Assembly: GCA_021161675.1 (NCBI GenBank) | Contig: JAGHAF010000004.1 | Span: 1 to 37,854, forward strand | From: Planctomycetota bacterium | Lineage (GTDB): Bacteria > Planctomycetota > Brocadiia > SM23-32 | DNA length: 37,854 nt | Reading direction: 5' to 3' | Shown here: piece after piece, positions 26,862 through 35,806 of the stretch | Layout of the letters: each line of letters begins with the position of its first letter | Numbering within the stretch: position 1 is the stretch's first letter | The notes under the pieces: generated by a model | The model's database searches: none | Seen by the model: the letters and a program-made list of their open reading frames with translations, nothing else | What the model was told of the DNA's origin: nothing | Position numbers and translations under genes: made by a program

Positions 26862-27446
26862 CTACTGCCGGAAGGGCATTCCCAGCATCCTGAGCAATTC
26901 GAATGCTTCCTGATCTGTCCCGGCGCTGGTGACTATTGTCACGTCAAGTCCGAAGATGTGACCTAGCGAATCCAGAGCCAGCTCGGGGAACACTGCCACC
27001 TCACGCATCCCGAGGCTGTAGTTGCCCGTGCCGTCGAAAGAGTCAGGCGAGAGGCCGCGAAAGTCCCGCACACGCGGCAGCACCACGCTTATGAGCCGGT
27101 CCAGGAACTCATACATGCGGTTGCGGCGCAGCGTGACCTTGCACCCGATCGCCTTTCCCTCTCGCAGGTGGAATCCCGCCACGCTGCGGCGCGCGTACGT
27201 GATGGCAGGCTGCTGGCCGCTAATAGCCCGCAGAGTAGCCATCCCGTCCTCGACTGCCGAAGCGTCATCCACGGCCCTGCCGATTCCGATGTTGAGCGCG
27301 ATCTTTTCCAGCCGTGGCACGGCCAGTCTGTTCTCCAGGCCAAAACGCTCCAGCAGCGCTGACGTCACTTCTTCCTCGTAGAGCGCCTTCAGGCGCGGCT
27401 GATAGCTCTGCCCAACCGCCACTTCTTGTTCGGACGTATCGCTCAT
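26862..27446 (-). CDS. rplE: 50S ribosomal protein L5
   Basis: [37 protein letters not shown]; likely start MSDTSEQEV at 27446. Confidence 0.96.
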   Translation of the reverse strand: MSDTSEQEVAVGQSYQPRLKALYEEEVTSALLERFGLENRLAVPRLEKIALNIGIGRAVDDASAVEDGMATLRAISGQQPAITYARRSVAGFHLREGKAIGCKVTLRRNRMYEFLDRLISVVLPRVRDFRGLSPDSFDGTGNYSLGMREVAVFPELALDSLGHIFGLDVTIVTSAGTDQEAFELLRMLGMPFRQ

Positions 27447-27471
27447 GAAAGCTCCGGCTCGCCTCTTTGGC

Positions 27472-27834
27472 CTATTCGGCTGTTGGTATCTCCGCGCCAC
27501 ATTTGGCGCAGACTCTTATTTTCCTGCCTTCGTCGGTAACTGCGCTTCGGGTCCTGACCGGCCGGTTTGCGCGTTCGCACTCTCCGTTCGGGCAGATCAA
27601 CATGACGTTGGAGGCATCCATAGGGGCCTCAATGGACACCCTCCCGCCCTGCTGGCCCTGCCGCGTCGCACGCATGTGTTTCCAGCGCAGATTGACACCT
27701 TCAACGACGACTTTTCTCGCTCGAGGCATGGCGCGCAATATGCGTCCGCGCGCGCCTCTTGCGTTACCGGAGATGACCTCGACCGTATCGCCACGACGCA
27801 CCTGCAAACCGCGTCTTTTCTTGCGCTTGCCCAT
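27472..27834 (-). CDS. rplX: 50S ribosomal protein L24
   Basis: VRRGDTVEVISGNARGARGRILRAMPRARKVVVEGVNLRWKHMR; C-terminal Cys pairs. Confidence 0.96.
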   Translation of the reverse strand: MGKRKKRRGLQVRRGDTVEVISGNARGARGRILRAMPRARKVVVEGVNLRWKHMRATRQGQQGGRVSIEAPMDASNVMLICPNGECERANRPVRTRSAVTDEGRKIRVCAKCGAEIPTAE

Positions 27835-27840
27835 AACTGT

Positions 27841-28209
27841 CTAAACCACCTCCGCCGCAAGGCTTATGATCCGCATGTAGTTGCGCTGACGCAGCTCTCT
27901 GGCGACCGCCCCGAAGATTCGCGTGCCCCGCGGATTGCCGTCCGCCTGGAGCAGCACGATCGCATTGCGGTCGAAGCGCACGTAGCTTCCGTCGGGCCGG
28001 CGCACGGGCGATTTGGTGCGGACGATAACGCCCCGCACGACCTCTCCACGTTTCACTTCGCTGCCCGGAACGGCCTTGATCACGCTGCCGACTACCAGAT
28101 CGCCCACCGAAGCGTAGATGTGGCGGCTGCCGCCCAGCACCTTGAGGCAGCGGACGGCACGGGCGCCGGTGTTATCCGCCACGTCCAACACTGTCTGTTC
28201 CTGAATCAT
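27841..28209 (-). CDS. rplN: 50S ribosomal protein L14
   Basis: [28 protein letters not shown]; 122 aa. Confidence 0.98.
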   Translation of the reverse strand: MIQEQTVLDVADNTGARAVRCLKVLGGSRHIYASVGDLVVGSVIKAVPGSEVKRGEVVRGVIVRTKSPVRRPDGSYVRFDRNAIVLLQADGNPRGTRIFGAVARELRQRNYMRIISLAAEVV

Positions 28210-28248
28210 CGCTGGCCTTTTCTTCGTGCTCGGACTTATAGCTGGCGT

Positions 28249-28590
28249 TCACTCATCGGCCGTAGCGGCAGACCCCGCAGCTTCAACCTGAGGGGCGCGC
28301 CGCAGAATACGGACCACCCGCCATCTTTTGCGGCGGGACAGGGGGCGCATGCTCTCTATCTCCACAAGGTCGCCCTCCCTGGCGTCATTATGCGGATCGT
28401 GGGCCATGAATTTGGATTTGCGCCGCAGGTACTTCTTATACAGCGGATGCTGCACAAGACGCTCCACCTGGACGGTGATGCTCTTGTCCATCTTATCGCT
28501 CAGCACCGTCCCGCGGAATCGTTTCTTTCCTCTGTTCGACCGTTTGGTCATCTTCGCTCTGAGCGTCCTCTCGGGAGAATCGGAATTCAC
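28249..28590 (-). CDS. rpsQ: 30S ribosomal protein S17
   Basis: [58 protein letters not shown] coupling with rpmC. Confidence 0.95.
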   Translation of the reverse strand: MNSDSPERTLRAKMTKRSNRGKKRFRGTVLSDKMDKSITVQVERLVQHPLYKKYLRRKSKFMAHDPHNDAREGDLVEIESMRPLSRRKRWRVVRILRRAPQVEAAGSAATADE

Positions 28591-28802
28591 TGTTGGGCAT
28601 CTTCTTTCTGCCCTGCCAGTTCCATTTCGCGCAACACCGTCTTATAACGGGCGATGTCCTTTCGCAGGCGTTTCTTCTCGCTGCTGTTCGGATTCTCTTC
28701 CGTCTGCCACTGGAAGTTAATGTTGAAAAGCTCTTGTTGAAGTCTTTTCAGTTCGCGACGCAGGTCTTCGCGGACCATCCCTCTGAGTTCCACGGCTTTC
28801 AT
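28587..28802 (-). CDS. rpmC: 50S ribosomal protein L29
   Basis: [31 protein letters not shown]. Confidence 0.96.
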   Translation of the reverse strand: MKAVELRGMVREDLRRELKRLQQELFNINFQWQTEENPNSSEKKRLRKDIARYKTVLREMELAGQKEDAQQ

Positions 28803-29227
28803 GGGTGCATTCTCCGTCGAACGAACCGGGCCCTTATGGGAAGTTTGTGCGCCACACGCGCGAAAGCGCTCACGGCCAGCTCTTCAGGCACACCGGCCAG
28901 TTCGTAGATAATCTGGCCCGGCCTGGCCCTGGCCACCCAGTGAGATATCTCGCCTTTCCCTTTGCCCATTCGCGTCTCACTGGCCGTGGCCGTCATGCTC
29001 TTGTGAGGGAAGACGCGCGTGATAAGCTTGCCCTCGCCTCGGAGAAAGTGCATGACCGCGAGCCTGCCGGCTTCCAACTGGCGGGAGGTGATCCAACCGC
29101 GTTCCATCACCTGCAGGCCGTATTCGCCGAAGGACACACGGTTACCGCGTGTGGCTTTGCCCTTCAATGTGCCGCGCTGGATCTTGCGGTACTTTACGCG
29201 TTTAGGCATCAGGGGCATCTGGTTCAC
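28799..29227 (-). CDS. rplP: 50S ribosomal protein L16
   Basis: MPKRVKYRKIQRGTLKGKATRGNRVSFGEYGLQ; ETRMGKGKGEISHWVARARPGQIIYEL. The start may be 29209. Confidence 0.97.
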   Translation of the reverse strand: MNQMPLMPKRVKYRKIQRGTLKGKATRGNRVSFGEYGLQVMERGWITSRQLEAGRLAVMHFLRGEGKLITRVFPHKSMTATASETRMGKGKGEISHWVARARPGQIIYELAGVPEELAVSAFARVAHKLPIRARFVRRRMHP

Positions 29228-29882
29228 CTCTCTTCGTCGTATCTATGCGGTGTCCCGGGGGCAGCAGGCCGCGGTTGATCCATACTTTGACGCCTATGTG
29301 GCCGTACTTCGTTCTGGCCTCGGTGAAGCCGTAGTCAATCTTGGCGCGCATCGTCTGCAGGGGGAAGTGACCTTCGATCGTCTTCTCCCGCCGGGACATC
29401 TCGGATCCGCCCAGCCGCCCGGCCACTTGTATCTTTATGCCCTCCGCTCCGGCGCCCATACTCATCTCCACCCTGCGGCGCATCGCCCGCCGGAAGGATG
29501 TGCGCCGCTCGATCTGCTGCGCCAGCTCCTCGGCCACGAGTTGGGCGTCAAGCAAGGGTTGCCGCACCTCTTCCACCGTGACTTCCACCGGCTCACTCAC
29601 CAGCTCGTCAAGCGCGTTCTTCAAGCGTTCCACTTCCACACCGCGCCGTCCGATCACCAGGCCGGGACGCGCACAATAGATACTGACGTGGACCTGGTCC
29701 CTGGTCCTCTCGATCTCGATGCGAGATATGCCGGCGTAGTAATAATGATGTTGGGTGTAGGTGCGGATGCGCTCGTCTTCCACCAGGTAATCGCCAAAAT
29801 GCTTCTTGTCGGCGAACCAATGGGATCTCCAGTCCTCTGTGATCCCCAGTCTCAGACTTGTAGGATGGATTTTCTGTCCCAT
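29202..29882 (-). CDS. rpsC: 30S ribosomal protein S3
   Basis: MGQKIHPTSLRLGITEDWRSHWFADKKHF; KH region GLVIGRRGVEVERLKNAL. Confidence 0.98.
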   Translation of the reverse strand: MGQKIHPTSLRLGITEDWRSHWFADKKHFGDYLVEDERIRTYTQHHYYYAGISRIEIERTRDQVHVSIYCARPGLVIGRRGVEVERLKNALDELVSEPVEVTVEEVRQPLLDAQLVAEELAQQIERRTSFRRAMRRRVEMSMGAGAEGIKIQVAGRLGGSEMSRREKTIEGHFPLQTMRAKIDYGFTEARTKYGHIGVKVWINRGLLPPGHRIDTTKRGEPDAPDA

Positions 29883-29903
29883 GCGCTATCTCTTACTCTC
29901 CTG

Positions 29904-30239
29904 TTATTGTCCGTCGTCCAGGACGATGTTAATGTGCGACGTCCGGGAGGTTATCACGTGCGCTCGTCCACGGGAAATCGGCCTTATCCTCCGCCGCGAA
30001 GGCCCCTCGTCGACCCAGGCCCGCGCCACGCGCAGTTCCTCCATTTCCGCCACCAGGCTCTGGTCCGCGTTCGCCAGAGCGGAGCGCAGCACCTTGTCCA
30101 CGAAATAGGAGGCCCTTTTCGGCGTGGCCCGCAGGATCTGCAGGGCATCGTCAACGTGCTTGCCGCGAACCCGGTCCACGACCAGCCTCGCCTTCCGGGC
30201 GGTTATGGGGGCGTATCTATGGCTTGCTCGATATTCCAT
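29904..30239 (-). CDS. rplV: 50S ribosomal protein L22
   Basis: RYAPITARKARLVVDRVRGKHVDDALQILRATPKRA. Confidence 0.97.
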   Translation of the reverse strand: MEYRASHRYAPITARKARLVVDRVRGKHVDDALQILRATPKRASYFVDKVLRSALANADQSLVAEMEELRVARAWVDEGPSRRRIRPISRGRAHVITSRTSHINIVLDDGQ

Positions 30240-30276
30240 CCGTATGACTCGTCGATCCTCAATTTACTGTGCGCCG

Positions 30277-30543
30277 TCAGCGGGCGCGCCCGCCATGCCC
30301 ACGGAATGTCCTGGTCGGCGCAAACTCGCCGAGTTTGTGCCCCACCGTATCCTCCGTGACGAACACCTTCTCGAAGGTTCTGCCGTTGTGCACCAGAAAG
30401 TTGTGGCCAACAAACTCGGGGATAATAGTGCAGGCGCGCGCCCATGTTCGGATCGGTTCGCGGCCGCCGGCTTCCTTCTGCGCCATTACCTTGCGCAGCA
30501 GCTTTTCGTCAACATACGGTCCTTTTTTCAGTGACCTGCTCAC
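30277..30543 (-). CDS. rpsS: 30S ribosomal protein S19
   Basis: [59 protein letters not shown]. Confidence 0.98.
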   Translation of the reverse strand: MSRSLKKGPYVDEKLLRKVMAQKEAGGREPIRTWARACTIIPEFVGHNFLVHNGRTFEKVFVTEDTVGHKLGEFAPTRTFRGHGGRAR

Positions 30544-30549
30544 AATCGT

Positions 30550-31377
30550 CTATTTCTTCCTCCTGCGCACAATGAACCGATCGCTATATCTTTTGCCTCT
30601 GCGCGTCTTGCCGCCTTTCGCAAGCAATCCCTTTGGAGAGCATGGATGCCTGCCGCCGGCCCGATGTCCTTCCCCGCCGCCCATCGGGTGGCTGGCGGGA
30701 TTCTGTGCGTTCCCACTCACGTGAGGCCGATGGCCCATCCAGCGCACACGGCCCGCTTTGCCCAGTTTGACGTTCTGATGGTCGGAGTTGCTCAAACGCC
30801 CTATCGTGCAACGACATGCGCCTGGCAGTTGCCGGATCTCTCCGCTGGGCAGGATCACGTGGACGTATTCGCCCTCGCGAGCGCTGACCTGCGCCGCTGC
30901 GCCGGCGCTTCGCACGAGCTGGGCGCCTTTGCCCGGCTGAAGCTCGATGTTATGCGCAAAAAGCCCCAGCGGGACGCGCTGCAGTGGCAGGCAGTTGCCC
31001 ACGCGGGGTTCGGCGTCCGGGCCGTTGCTGATCCGCTGGCCCACTCGCAGCCCTTCCGGCGCCAGGACGTAGCGTTTCTCTCCGTCGGCGTATTCCAACA
31101 GCGCAATGCGGCAAGTCCGGTTCGGATCGTACTCTATGCTCAGAACCTCGGCGGGGACGCCATCCTTGTCCCGGGTGAAGTCAATCACGCGATAACGCCT
31201 CTTGTGGCCTCCCCCCCGGAACCGGGCGGTGGTGCGTCCCTGGTTGTTTCGCCCACCTGTTCCCTTTAGCGGCCTGAGCAGGGACTTCTCCGGCTTCGAC
31301 CTGGTGATCTCCGAGAAGTCGGGGCCGCTCATGTTTCGCCGTCCCGGGCTGGTCGGTTTGTATATCTTGATGCCCAA
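30550..31377 (-). CDS. rplB: 50S ribosomal protein L2
   Basis: [65 protein letters not shown]. Confidence 0.98.
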   Translation of the reverse strand: MGIKIYKPTSPGRRNMSGPDFSEITRSKPEKSLLRPLKGTGGRNNQGRTTARFRGGGHKRRYRVIDFTRDKDGVPAEVLSIEYDPNRTCRIALLEYADGEKRYVLAPEGLRVGQRISNGPDAEPRVGNCLPLQRVPLGLFAHNIELQPGKGAQLVRSAGAAAQVSAREGEYVHVILPSGEIRQLPGACRCTIGRLSNSDHQNVKLGKAGRVRWMGHRPHVSGNAQNPASHPMGGGEGHRAGGRHPCSPKGLLAKGGKTRRGKRYSDRFIVRRRKK

Positions 31378-31399
31378 GCTATTCAGCTCCTTGCTCTAC

Positions 31400-31684
31400 T
31401 TAGTAGCCGATGTCTATGTTGTCGCCGGTTCGCAGTTGGACTATAGCTTTCTTCCACTCGCTGGTGCGGCCCACGTTCCAACCCACGCGGCGCATCTTGC
31501 CCTTCACACGCATGGTGCGCACGCCTTTGACTTTGCAACCGGGGAAAATCTCCTCCACCGCATGGCGGATCTGGCTCTTGCTCGCTCTCCGGCTCACTTC
31601 AAAGTGATAGGTATTGGTGGCGCGCATGTCGTCCACGCTTTTCTCCGTGTGCAGCGGCCGCACGATAATCTGATGGCTACTCAT
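31400..31684 (-). CDS. rplW: 50S ribosomal protein L23
   Basis: IIVRPLHTEKSVDDMRATNTYHFEVSRRASKSQIRHAVEEIF. Confidence 0.97.
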   Translation of the reverse strand: MSSHQIIVRPLHTEKSVDDMRATNTYHFEVSRRASKSQIRHAVEEIFPGCKVKGVRTMRVKGKMRRVGWNVGRTSEWKKAIVQLRTGDNIDIGY

Positions 31685-32366
31685 CGGCGCTATCTCCCGC
31701 GCTTACCTTTACGCTCCGGTTCTCCCTGGTGGCGTCAGTCAGGAACTGCTCCAGGGCCTGGACGGTGAATATAACCCGCGACGGTCGAATCAATTCGTAA
31801 GTGTTCAGCTCGTGGCAGGACATCATCGCCGCGCCCCGGATATTACGGCACAGACGCCACAGGTCCGCGTCATATTCCGGCAGCACGATCAGGAACGTGC
31901 CCTTCACGCCGAGGCGCCGCAGCACGGCAGCCATGGCGCGGGTTTTGCGCTCCTGGAGCTCAAGCTCGCTCAAGGCGATTATCTCTTCGTCCATCGCCTT
32001 CGCAAGAAAGGCGGACGCCAGCGCGCGCCCTCGCGCCTTTCGGGAGATTTTCATGCGGAAGTTGCGTAGCCGGGCGCCGTGGGCCCGTCCGCCTCCGACC
32101 AACACGGGGCTGCCCGAATCGCCCTGGCGCGCGCGCCCGGTGCCTTTCTGTCTGAAGGGCTTCCGGCGCGAACGGCTCACACCCGCACGGGTTTTAGTCC
32201 GGGCGCATCCCACCCGCCGGTTGGCCTCATAGGTCAGCACCGCCTGGCGGATCAGCTCGTAGTTGGGCGTCCCGCCCAGTTGGGCCTCGTCCACCGCTCG
32301 CTCGTCCGTGAGCTGGCCTTCCATGTTGTAGACCGGTATTTGCATGTCCGTTTTCTTCCACGTCAA
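31677..32366 (-). CDS. rplD: 50S ribosomal protein L4
   Basis: IRQAVLTYEANRRVGCARTKTRAGVSRSRRKPFRQKGTGRARQGDSGSPVLVGGGRAHG. Confidence 0.97.
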   Translation of the reverse strand: MTWKKTDMQIPVYNMEGQLTDERAVDEAQLGGTPNYELIRQAVLTYEANRRVGCARTKTRAGVSRSRRKPFRQKGTGRARQGDSGSPVLVGGGRAHGARLRNFRMKISRKARGRALASAFLAKAMDEEIIALSELELQERKTRAMAAVLRRLGVKGTFLIVLPEYDADLWRLCRNIRGAAMMSCHELNTYELIRPSRVIFTVQALEQFLTDATRENRSVKVSAGDSADE

Positions 32367-32381
32367 GCCGGGGCCGGCCGC

Positions 32382-33014
32382 TCAGCGCCTCAACGCTTTG
32401 CGCACCAGGACGTAACCGCCCTTGCAGCCCGGAACAGATCCTTTAACTAAAAGGAGATCATGATCCGCGTCCAGTTTCACGACCTCCAGGTTTCGAACCG
32501 TAATTCTCTCGGCGCCCATGTGGCCGGCCATCTTCTTTCCCTTCAGCACGTGGGCCGGCGTGGCGCTCGTGCCGATGGAGCCTCCGTGCCTGCCGAAGCG
32601 ACCGCCGTGAGTGGCGGGCGAGCCGCTGAAACCATGGCGCCTGACCACTCCGGCGAAACCGCGACCTTTGCTGATGCCGATCACATCCACGTGGCTCACA
32701 CCGTCAAATACGCTTCCCACGCGCAGTTCGTCGCCGAGTTGCGGCATCTGGTCGCCTTCCGGGACAACGTCCTTCAGCACTGTCCTGGCAGTGACGCCCG
32801 CTTTGGCAAAATGTCCTCTCAGGGGCTTGTTCACGTTGCCGGGCTTCGCTTCCCCGAAACCGATCTGCACGGCGTCCGTGCCGTCTTTGGCCAGCGTCTT
32901 CACCTGAGTGACTACACACGGCCCCACCTGCAGAACGGTCACGGGCACAAGCGTGCCGGAATCGTCGAATATCTGCGTCATTCCCTTTTTTTCGCCTATT
33001 AGCATCTTCACCAT
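32382..33014 (-). CDS. rplC: 50S ribosomal protein L3
   Basis: [66 protein letters not shown]. Start is 33014 or 33005. Confidence 0.97.
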   Translation of the reverse strand: MVKMLIGEKKGMTQIFDDSGTLVPVTVLQVGPCVVTQVKTLAKDGTDAVQIGFGEAKPGNVNKPLRGHFAKAGVTARTVLKDVVPEGDQMPQLGDELRVGSVFDGVSHVDVIGISKGRGFAGVVRRHGFSGSPATHGGRFGRHGGSIGTSATPAHVLKGKKMAGHMGAERITVRNLEVVKLDADHDLLLVKGSVPGCKGGYVLVRKALRR

Positions 33015-33330
33015 CTTTACCAACCTGCGTGCGCGTCAAAAAGGATTCCGCCCAAACCGGCAGAAACACCCTCCCTCGGATATATTCTGGACGGTCGAGG
33101 TCGGCAGACTAAACCCGGGTCCCGAAGAACCGGGGCATAAAAGCGTATTAGAACATACGCCCCGTGGCTTGTGACTAAAACTCAATCACTTCTCGGCAGT
33201 CCTTACGACCTTACCCCTCCCGGCAAACTTGGCGCCTCCTTCCCGCCGTTCAGCCGGAGACTCTCGCGCTGCGCATCGAGCCCTCCCTTCTGAACGGGCG
33301 GCAGGGACCGACCTTCTCAGTCGCCGGATT
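33015..33330 (-). promoter_or_regulatory. Long, hairpin-rich rpsJ-rplC intercistronic region (candidate regulatory RNA)
   Basis: Stem CCGTTCAG/CTGAACGG (33246-33253 with 33290-33297). Hairpin GCGTAT/ATACGC (33143-33160) followed on the minus strand by TTTTATG. cUUCGg-capped hairpin at 33115-33133. Confidence 0.5.
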
Positions 33331-33639
33331 CTACACCTTAATCTTGATATCCACGCCGGCGGGCACCCTCAGATTGTTCAGGGCGTCCACCGTGCGGACT
33401 GTAGGGTCTGTTATGTCAATCAGCCGTTTGTGCGTCCGTATCTCGAATTGTTCTCGGGACGTCTTGTTCACGTGGGGCGAGCGAAGCACCGTATATCGTT
33501 CCACGTGTGTGGGCAGGAGCACAGGACCGCTCACACGAGCCCCGGTTCGGATCGCCGTTTCCACGATCTTCTGCGCCGATTTGTCCAGAACCCGATGATC
33601 ATACGCTTCCATCCGAATCCGTATCCTACTTTGTGCCAC
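33331..33639 (-). CDS. rpsJ: 30S ribosomal protein S10
   Basis: [76 protein letters not shown] start at 33639. Confidence 0.97.
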   Translation of the reverse strand: MAQSRIRIRMEAYDHRVLDKSAQKIVETAIRTGARVSGPVLLPTHVERYTVLRSPHVNKTSREQFEIRTHKRLIDITDPTVRTVDALNNLRVPAGVDIKIKV

Positions 33640-33712
33640 AACTCGACTCCATCTCCGAAGACCGTGGACGCATACCTCACGCGGGCGCGTAAAAGAGGCA
33701 ACGAGAGCGCTT

Positions 33713-33740
33713 ATTGTAACAAGTAAACGGGCAGTATCAA
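33713..33740 (-). promoter_or_regulatory. Candidate promoter for the S10-spc cluster
   Basis: Minus strand: TTGATA, 16-nt spacer, TACAAT, upstream of rpsJ. Confidence 0.7.
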
Positions 33741-33804
33741 GTGATTCTGCTCGAAATATCAAGATTTCCTCCTCGGCGCCCCCGCTTCCCTCCGCCGCAG
33801 AGGC

Positions 33805-33832
33805 TTGACATTCGATGATCAGCAGGTATAAT
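33805..33832 (+). promoter_or_regulatory. Consensus sigma70-type promoter of the leuA leader
   Basis: TTGACA, 16-nt spacer, TATAAT. Confidence 0.8.
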
Positions 33833-33839
33833 CTCTACG

Positions 33840-34008
33840 TCATGAGAAGCCAGATGGCACAGACCCGTAAGAGCCTCGCACTATGCTGGCCGGCCCTATC
33901 CTGGCGGGAGCCAGGGGCTTGAGGCGAAGGCGGTCTGCGTCCGTACACCCTCATAGTTGGCAGACAACAAGTCCTGCGGCCTCTGCAAAGGAGTCGCAGG
34001 GCTTTTTC
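33840..34008 (+). ncRNA. Candidate structured leader RNA / attenuator (or free-standing small RNA) upstream of leuA
   Basis: ATGAG/CTCAT (33842-33846/33950-33954), CAGACC/GGTCTG (33860-33865/33932-33937), GCCTC/GAGGC (33873-33877/33921-33925), CCTGGC-GGGA-GCCAGG (33900-33915). Alternative stem GTCTGC/GCAGAC (33933-33938/33960-33965). Ends in a terminator. Confidence 0.6.
33971..34008 (+). terminator. Intrinsic terminator inside the leuA 5' region
   Basis: CCTGCG (33973-33978) pairs with CGCAGG (33995-34000), followed by GCTTTTTCTT. Confidence 0.75.
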
Positions 34009-34145
34009 TTCGACTACTTTCGAGCAGCTAAAGTAACATGAGGGCCTTCTCGATTCTTAAGCTTTTAATGCGTCCGGGCTGACCATTATCACGGAGGCGC
34101 GCAGAACACGGAGAAAAGCGCGCAAACCATAAGGGAGAGAGCAAG

Positions 34146-35702
34146 ATGGAAACGAATGACAATCAAATCATCATCTTCGATACAACCCTCAGGGATGGAG
34201 AGCAGGCCCCGGGCTGCTCGATGACGCTGGAAGAGAAGCTCATGGTGGCCCGCCAGCTCGAGAGGCTCCGGGTGGACGTCATCGAGGCGGGTTTCCCCAT
34301 CGCCTCTCCCGGGGATTTCGAAAGTGTGCGCGAGATCGGCCGAACCGTAGCCGAGCCGATAGTGGCCGGGCTGGCCCGCTGCGTCGATCGGGACATTGAT
34401 CGCGCCGCCGAGGCCGTCGCCGACGCGCGCAACCCGCGTATCCACGTCTTCCTGGCCACCTCGAAAATACATCGCGAGCATAAGCTCCAGATGAGCCGGG
34501 CGGACGTTATCGGGCGAGCCGTGGAAGGCGTCGAGAGGGCGGCCCAATGCGTCCGCGACGTCGAGTTCAGTCCCGAGGACGCCGCCCGGACCGAACCGGA
34601 CTTCCTCCGGGACGTAGTCGAGGCCGTGATCGAGGCCGGCGCCACCACCGTAAACATCCCTGACACGGTTGGGTATGCCATTCCAGAGCAGTTTTCCGAA
34701 CTGATCGCGATGCTGAAAGCCGACGTGGGCAATATCGACCAGGCGGTCATCAGCGTCCACTGCCACGACGACCTGGGCATGGCGGTGGCGAACTCACTGG
34801 CCGCCCTCAAGGCGGGCGCGCGCCAGGTGGAATGCGCCGTCAACGGGCTCGGCGAGCGGGCGGGCAACTGCTCCCTCGAGGAGATCGTGATGGCGATTAG
34901 AACCCGCCCGGATTACTTCGAGTTGACAACAGGGGTAGACACCCACGAGATCATGAGCACAAGCCGGCTGGTGGCCAACGTGACCGGCGTGCGCGTGCCG
35001 CCGAATAAGGCCATCGTCGGCCGGAACGCTTTCGCGCACGAGGCCGGCGTCCACCAGGACGGCATTCTCAAGAAGAAAAGCACGTATGAGATCATGCGGC
35101 CCGAAGACATCGGGCTCGAGCACGGCCGTCTCGTCCTGGGCAAGCACAGCGGCAGACACGCCTTCCGCGAGCGGCTCAACGAACTGGGCATCGTTCTGAC
35201 GCCTGAGCAGCTCGACCACGCCTTCGCTCAGTTCAAAACGCTGGCCGACAAGAAGAAGCAGATCTACGATGAAGACATAGAGACGCTGGTGCGTGATGAG
35301 ATGGAGGACGTGCCCGCAGTCTTCAGTCTGACGGACTTCCACGTCACAAGCGGCTCCAGCGTAACCCCCACCGCCACGGTAACAATCGAGGTGGCCGACG
35401 ATGGCGTCAAGACCGACGCCGCCATCGGCGACGGCCCAATTGACGCGGTGTATCGGGCAATCAACCGGATCACAGGCCTCCCGTGCGACCTGCGGGACTT
35501 CGAGATACGGGCCATCACGGAAGGAAAGGACGCCCTGGGCGAGGTAAGGATTGAAGTCGTTTCGCACGATTTCATTGAGCGCGGGCGAGCCGCCAGGACA
35601 GACATCATCGAGGCGGGCGCCCTGGCCTACCTCGCCGCCGTAAACCGGCTTTGCCAGCGCGTGAAAAGGGAGGAAAACAGAAATGTGAAGGACGAGTTAT
35701 GA
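34146..35702 (+). CDS. leuA: 2-isopropylmalate synthase
   Basis: IIIFDTTLRDGEQAPGCSMTLEEKL; SVHCHDDLGMAVANSLAALKAGARQVECAVNGLGERAGNCSLEEIVMA; HEAGVHQDGILK; C-terminal regulatory domain. Confidence 0.97.
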   Translation: METNDNQIIIFDTTLRDGEQAPGCSMTLEEKLMVARQLERLRVDVIEAGFPIASPGDFESVREIGRTVAEPIVAGLARCVDRDIDRAAEAVADARNPRIHVFLATSKIHREHKLQMSRADVIGRAVEGVERAAQCVRDVEFSPEDAARTEPDFLRDVVEAVIEAGATTVNIPDTVGYAIPEQFSELIAMLKADVGNIDQAVISVHCHDDLGMAVANSLAALKAGARQVECAVNGLGERAGNCSLEEIVMAIRTRPDYFELTTGVDTHEIMSTSRLVANVTGVRVPPNKAIVGRNAFAHEAGVHQDGILKKKSTYEIMRPEDIGLEHGRLVLGKHSGRHAFRERLNELGIVLTPEQLDHAFAQFKTLADKKKQIYDEDIETLVRDEMEDVPAVFSLTDFHVTSGSSVTPTATVTIEVADDGVKTDAAIGDGPIDAVYRAINRITGLPCDLRDFEIRAITEGKDALGEVRIEVVSHDFIERGRAARTDIIEAGALAYLAAVNRLCQRVKREENRNVKDEL

Positions 35703-35806
35703 AGGATGAAAAAGAAAGGCGGAAAGTTAAAGGCGCAGTTCGGGACGCGGCATCTAATCCGCCGTTCGTCGTGGCCGTTTTCTTGCCTTCATCTTTCATC
35801 CTTCAT
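35699..35806. repeat. Inverted repeat between the convergent leuA and 105-aa ORF
   Basis: Perfect 13-bp arms ATGAAGGATGAAA (35699-35711) and TTTCATCCTTCAT (35794-35806), with imperfect extension inward. Confidence 0.85.

Noticed and set aside
27445-30359. Long plus-strand ORFs (27445..28647, 400 aa; 29019..30359, 446 aa) in the ribosomal cluster
   Set aside because: They run antisense through several well-supported ribosomal protein genes.
33840-34008. T-box or SRP/tmRNA/known metabolite riboswitch upstream of leuA
   Set aside because: No T-box AGGGUGGnACCGCG, SRP GGUCAGGUCCGGAAGGAAGCAGCC, tmRNA, TPP or SAM-I core sequences could be found by eye; left as an unassigned leader.
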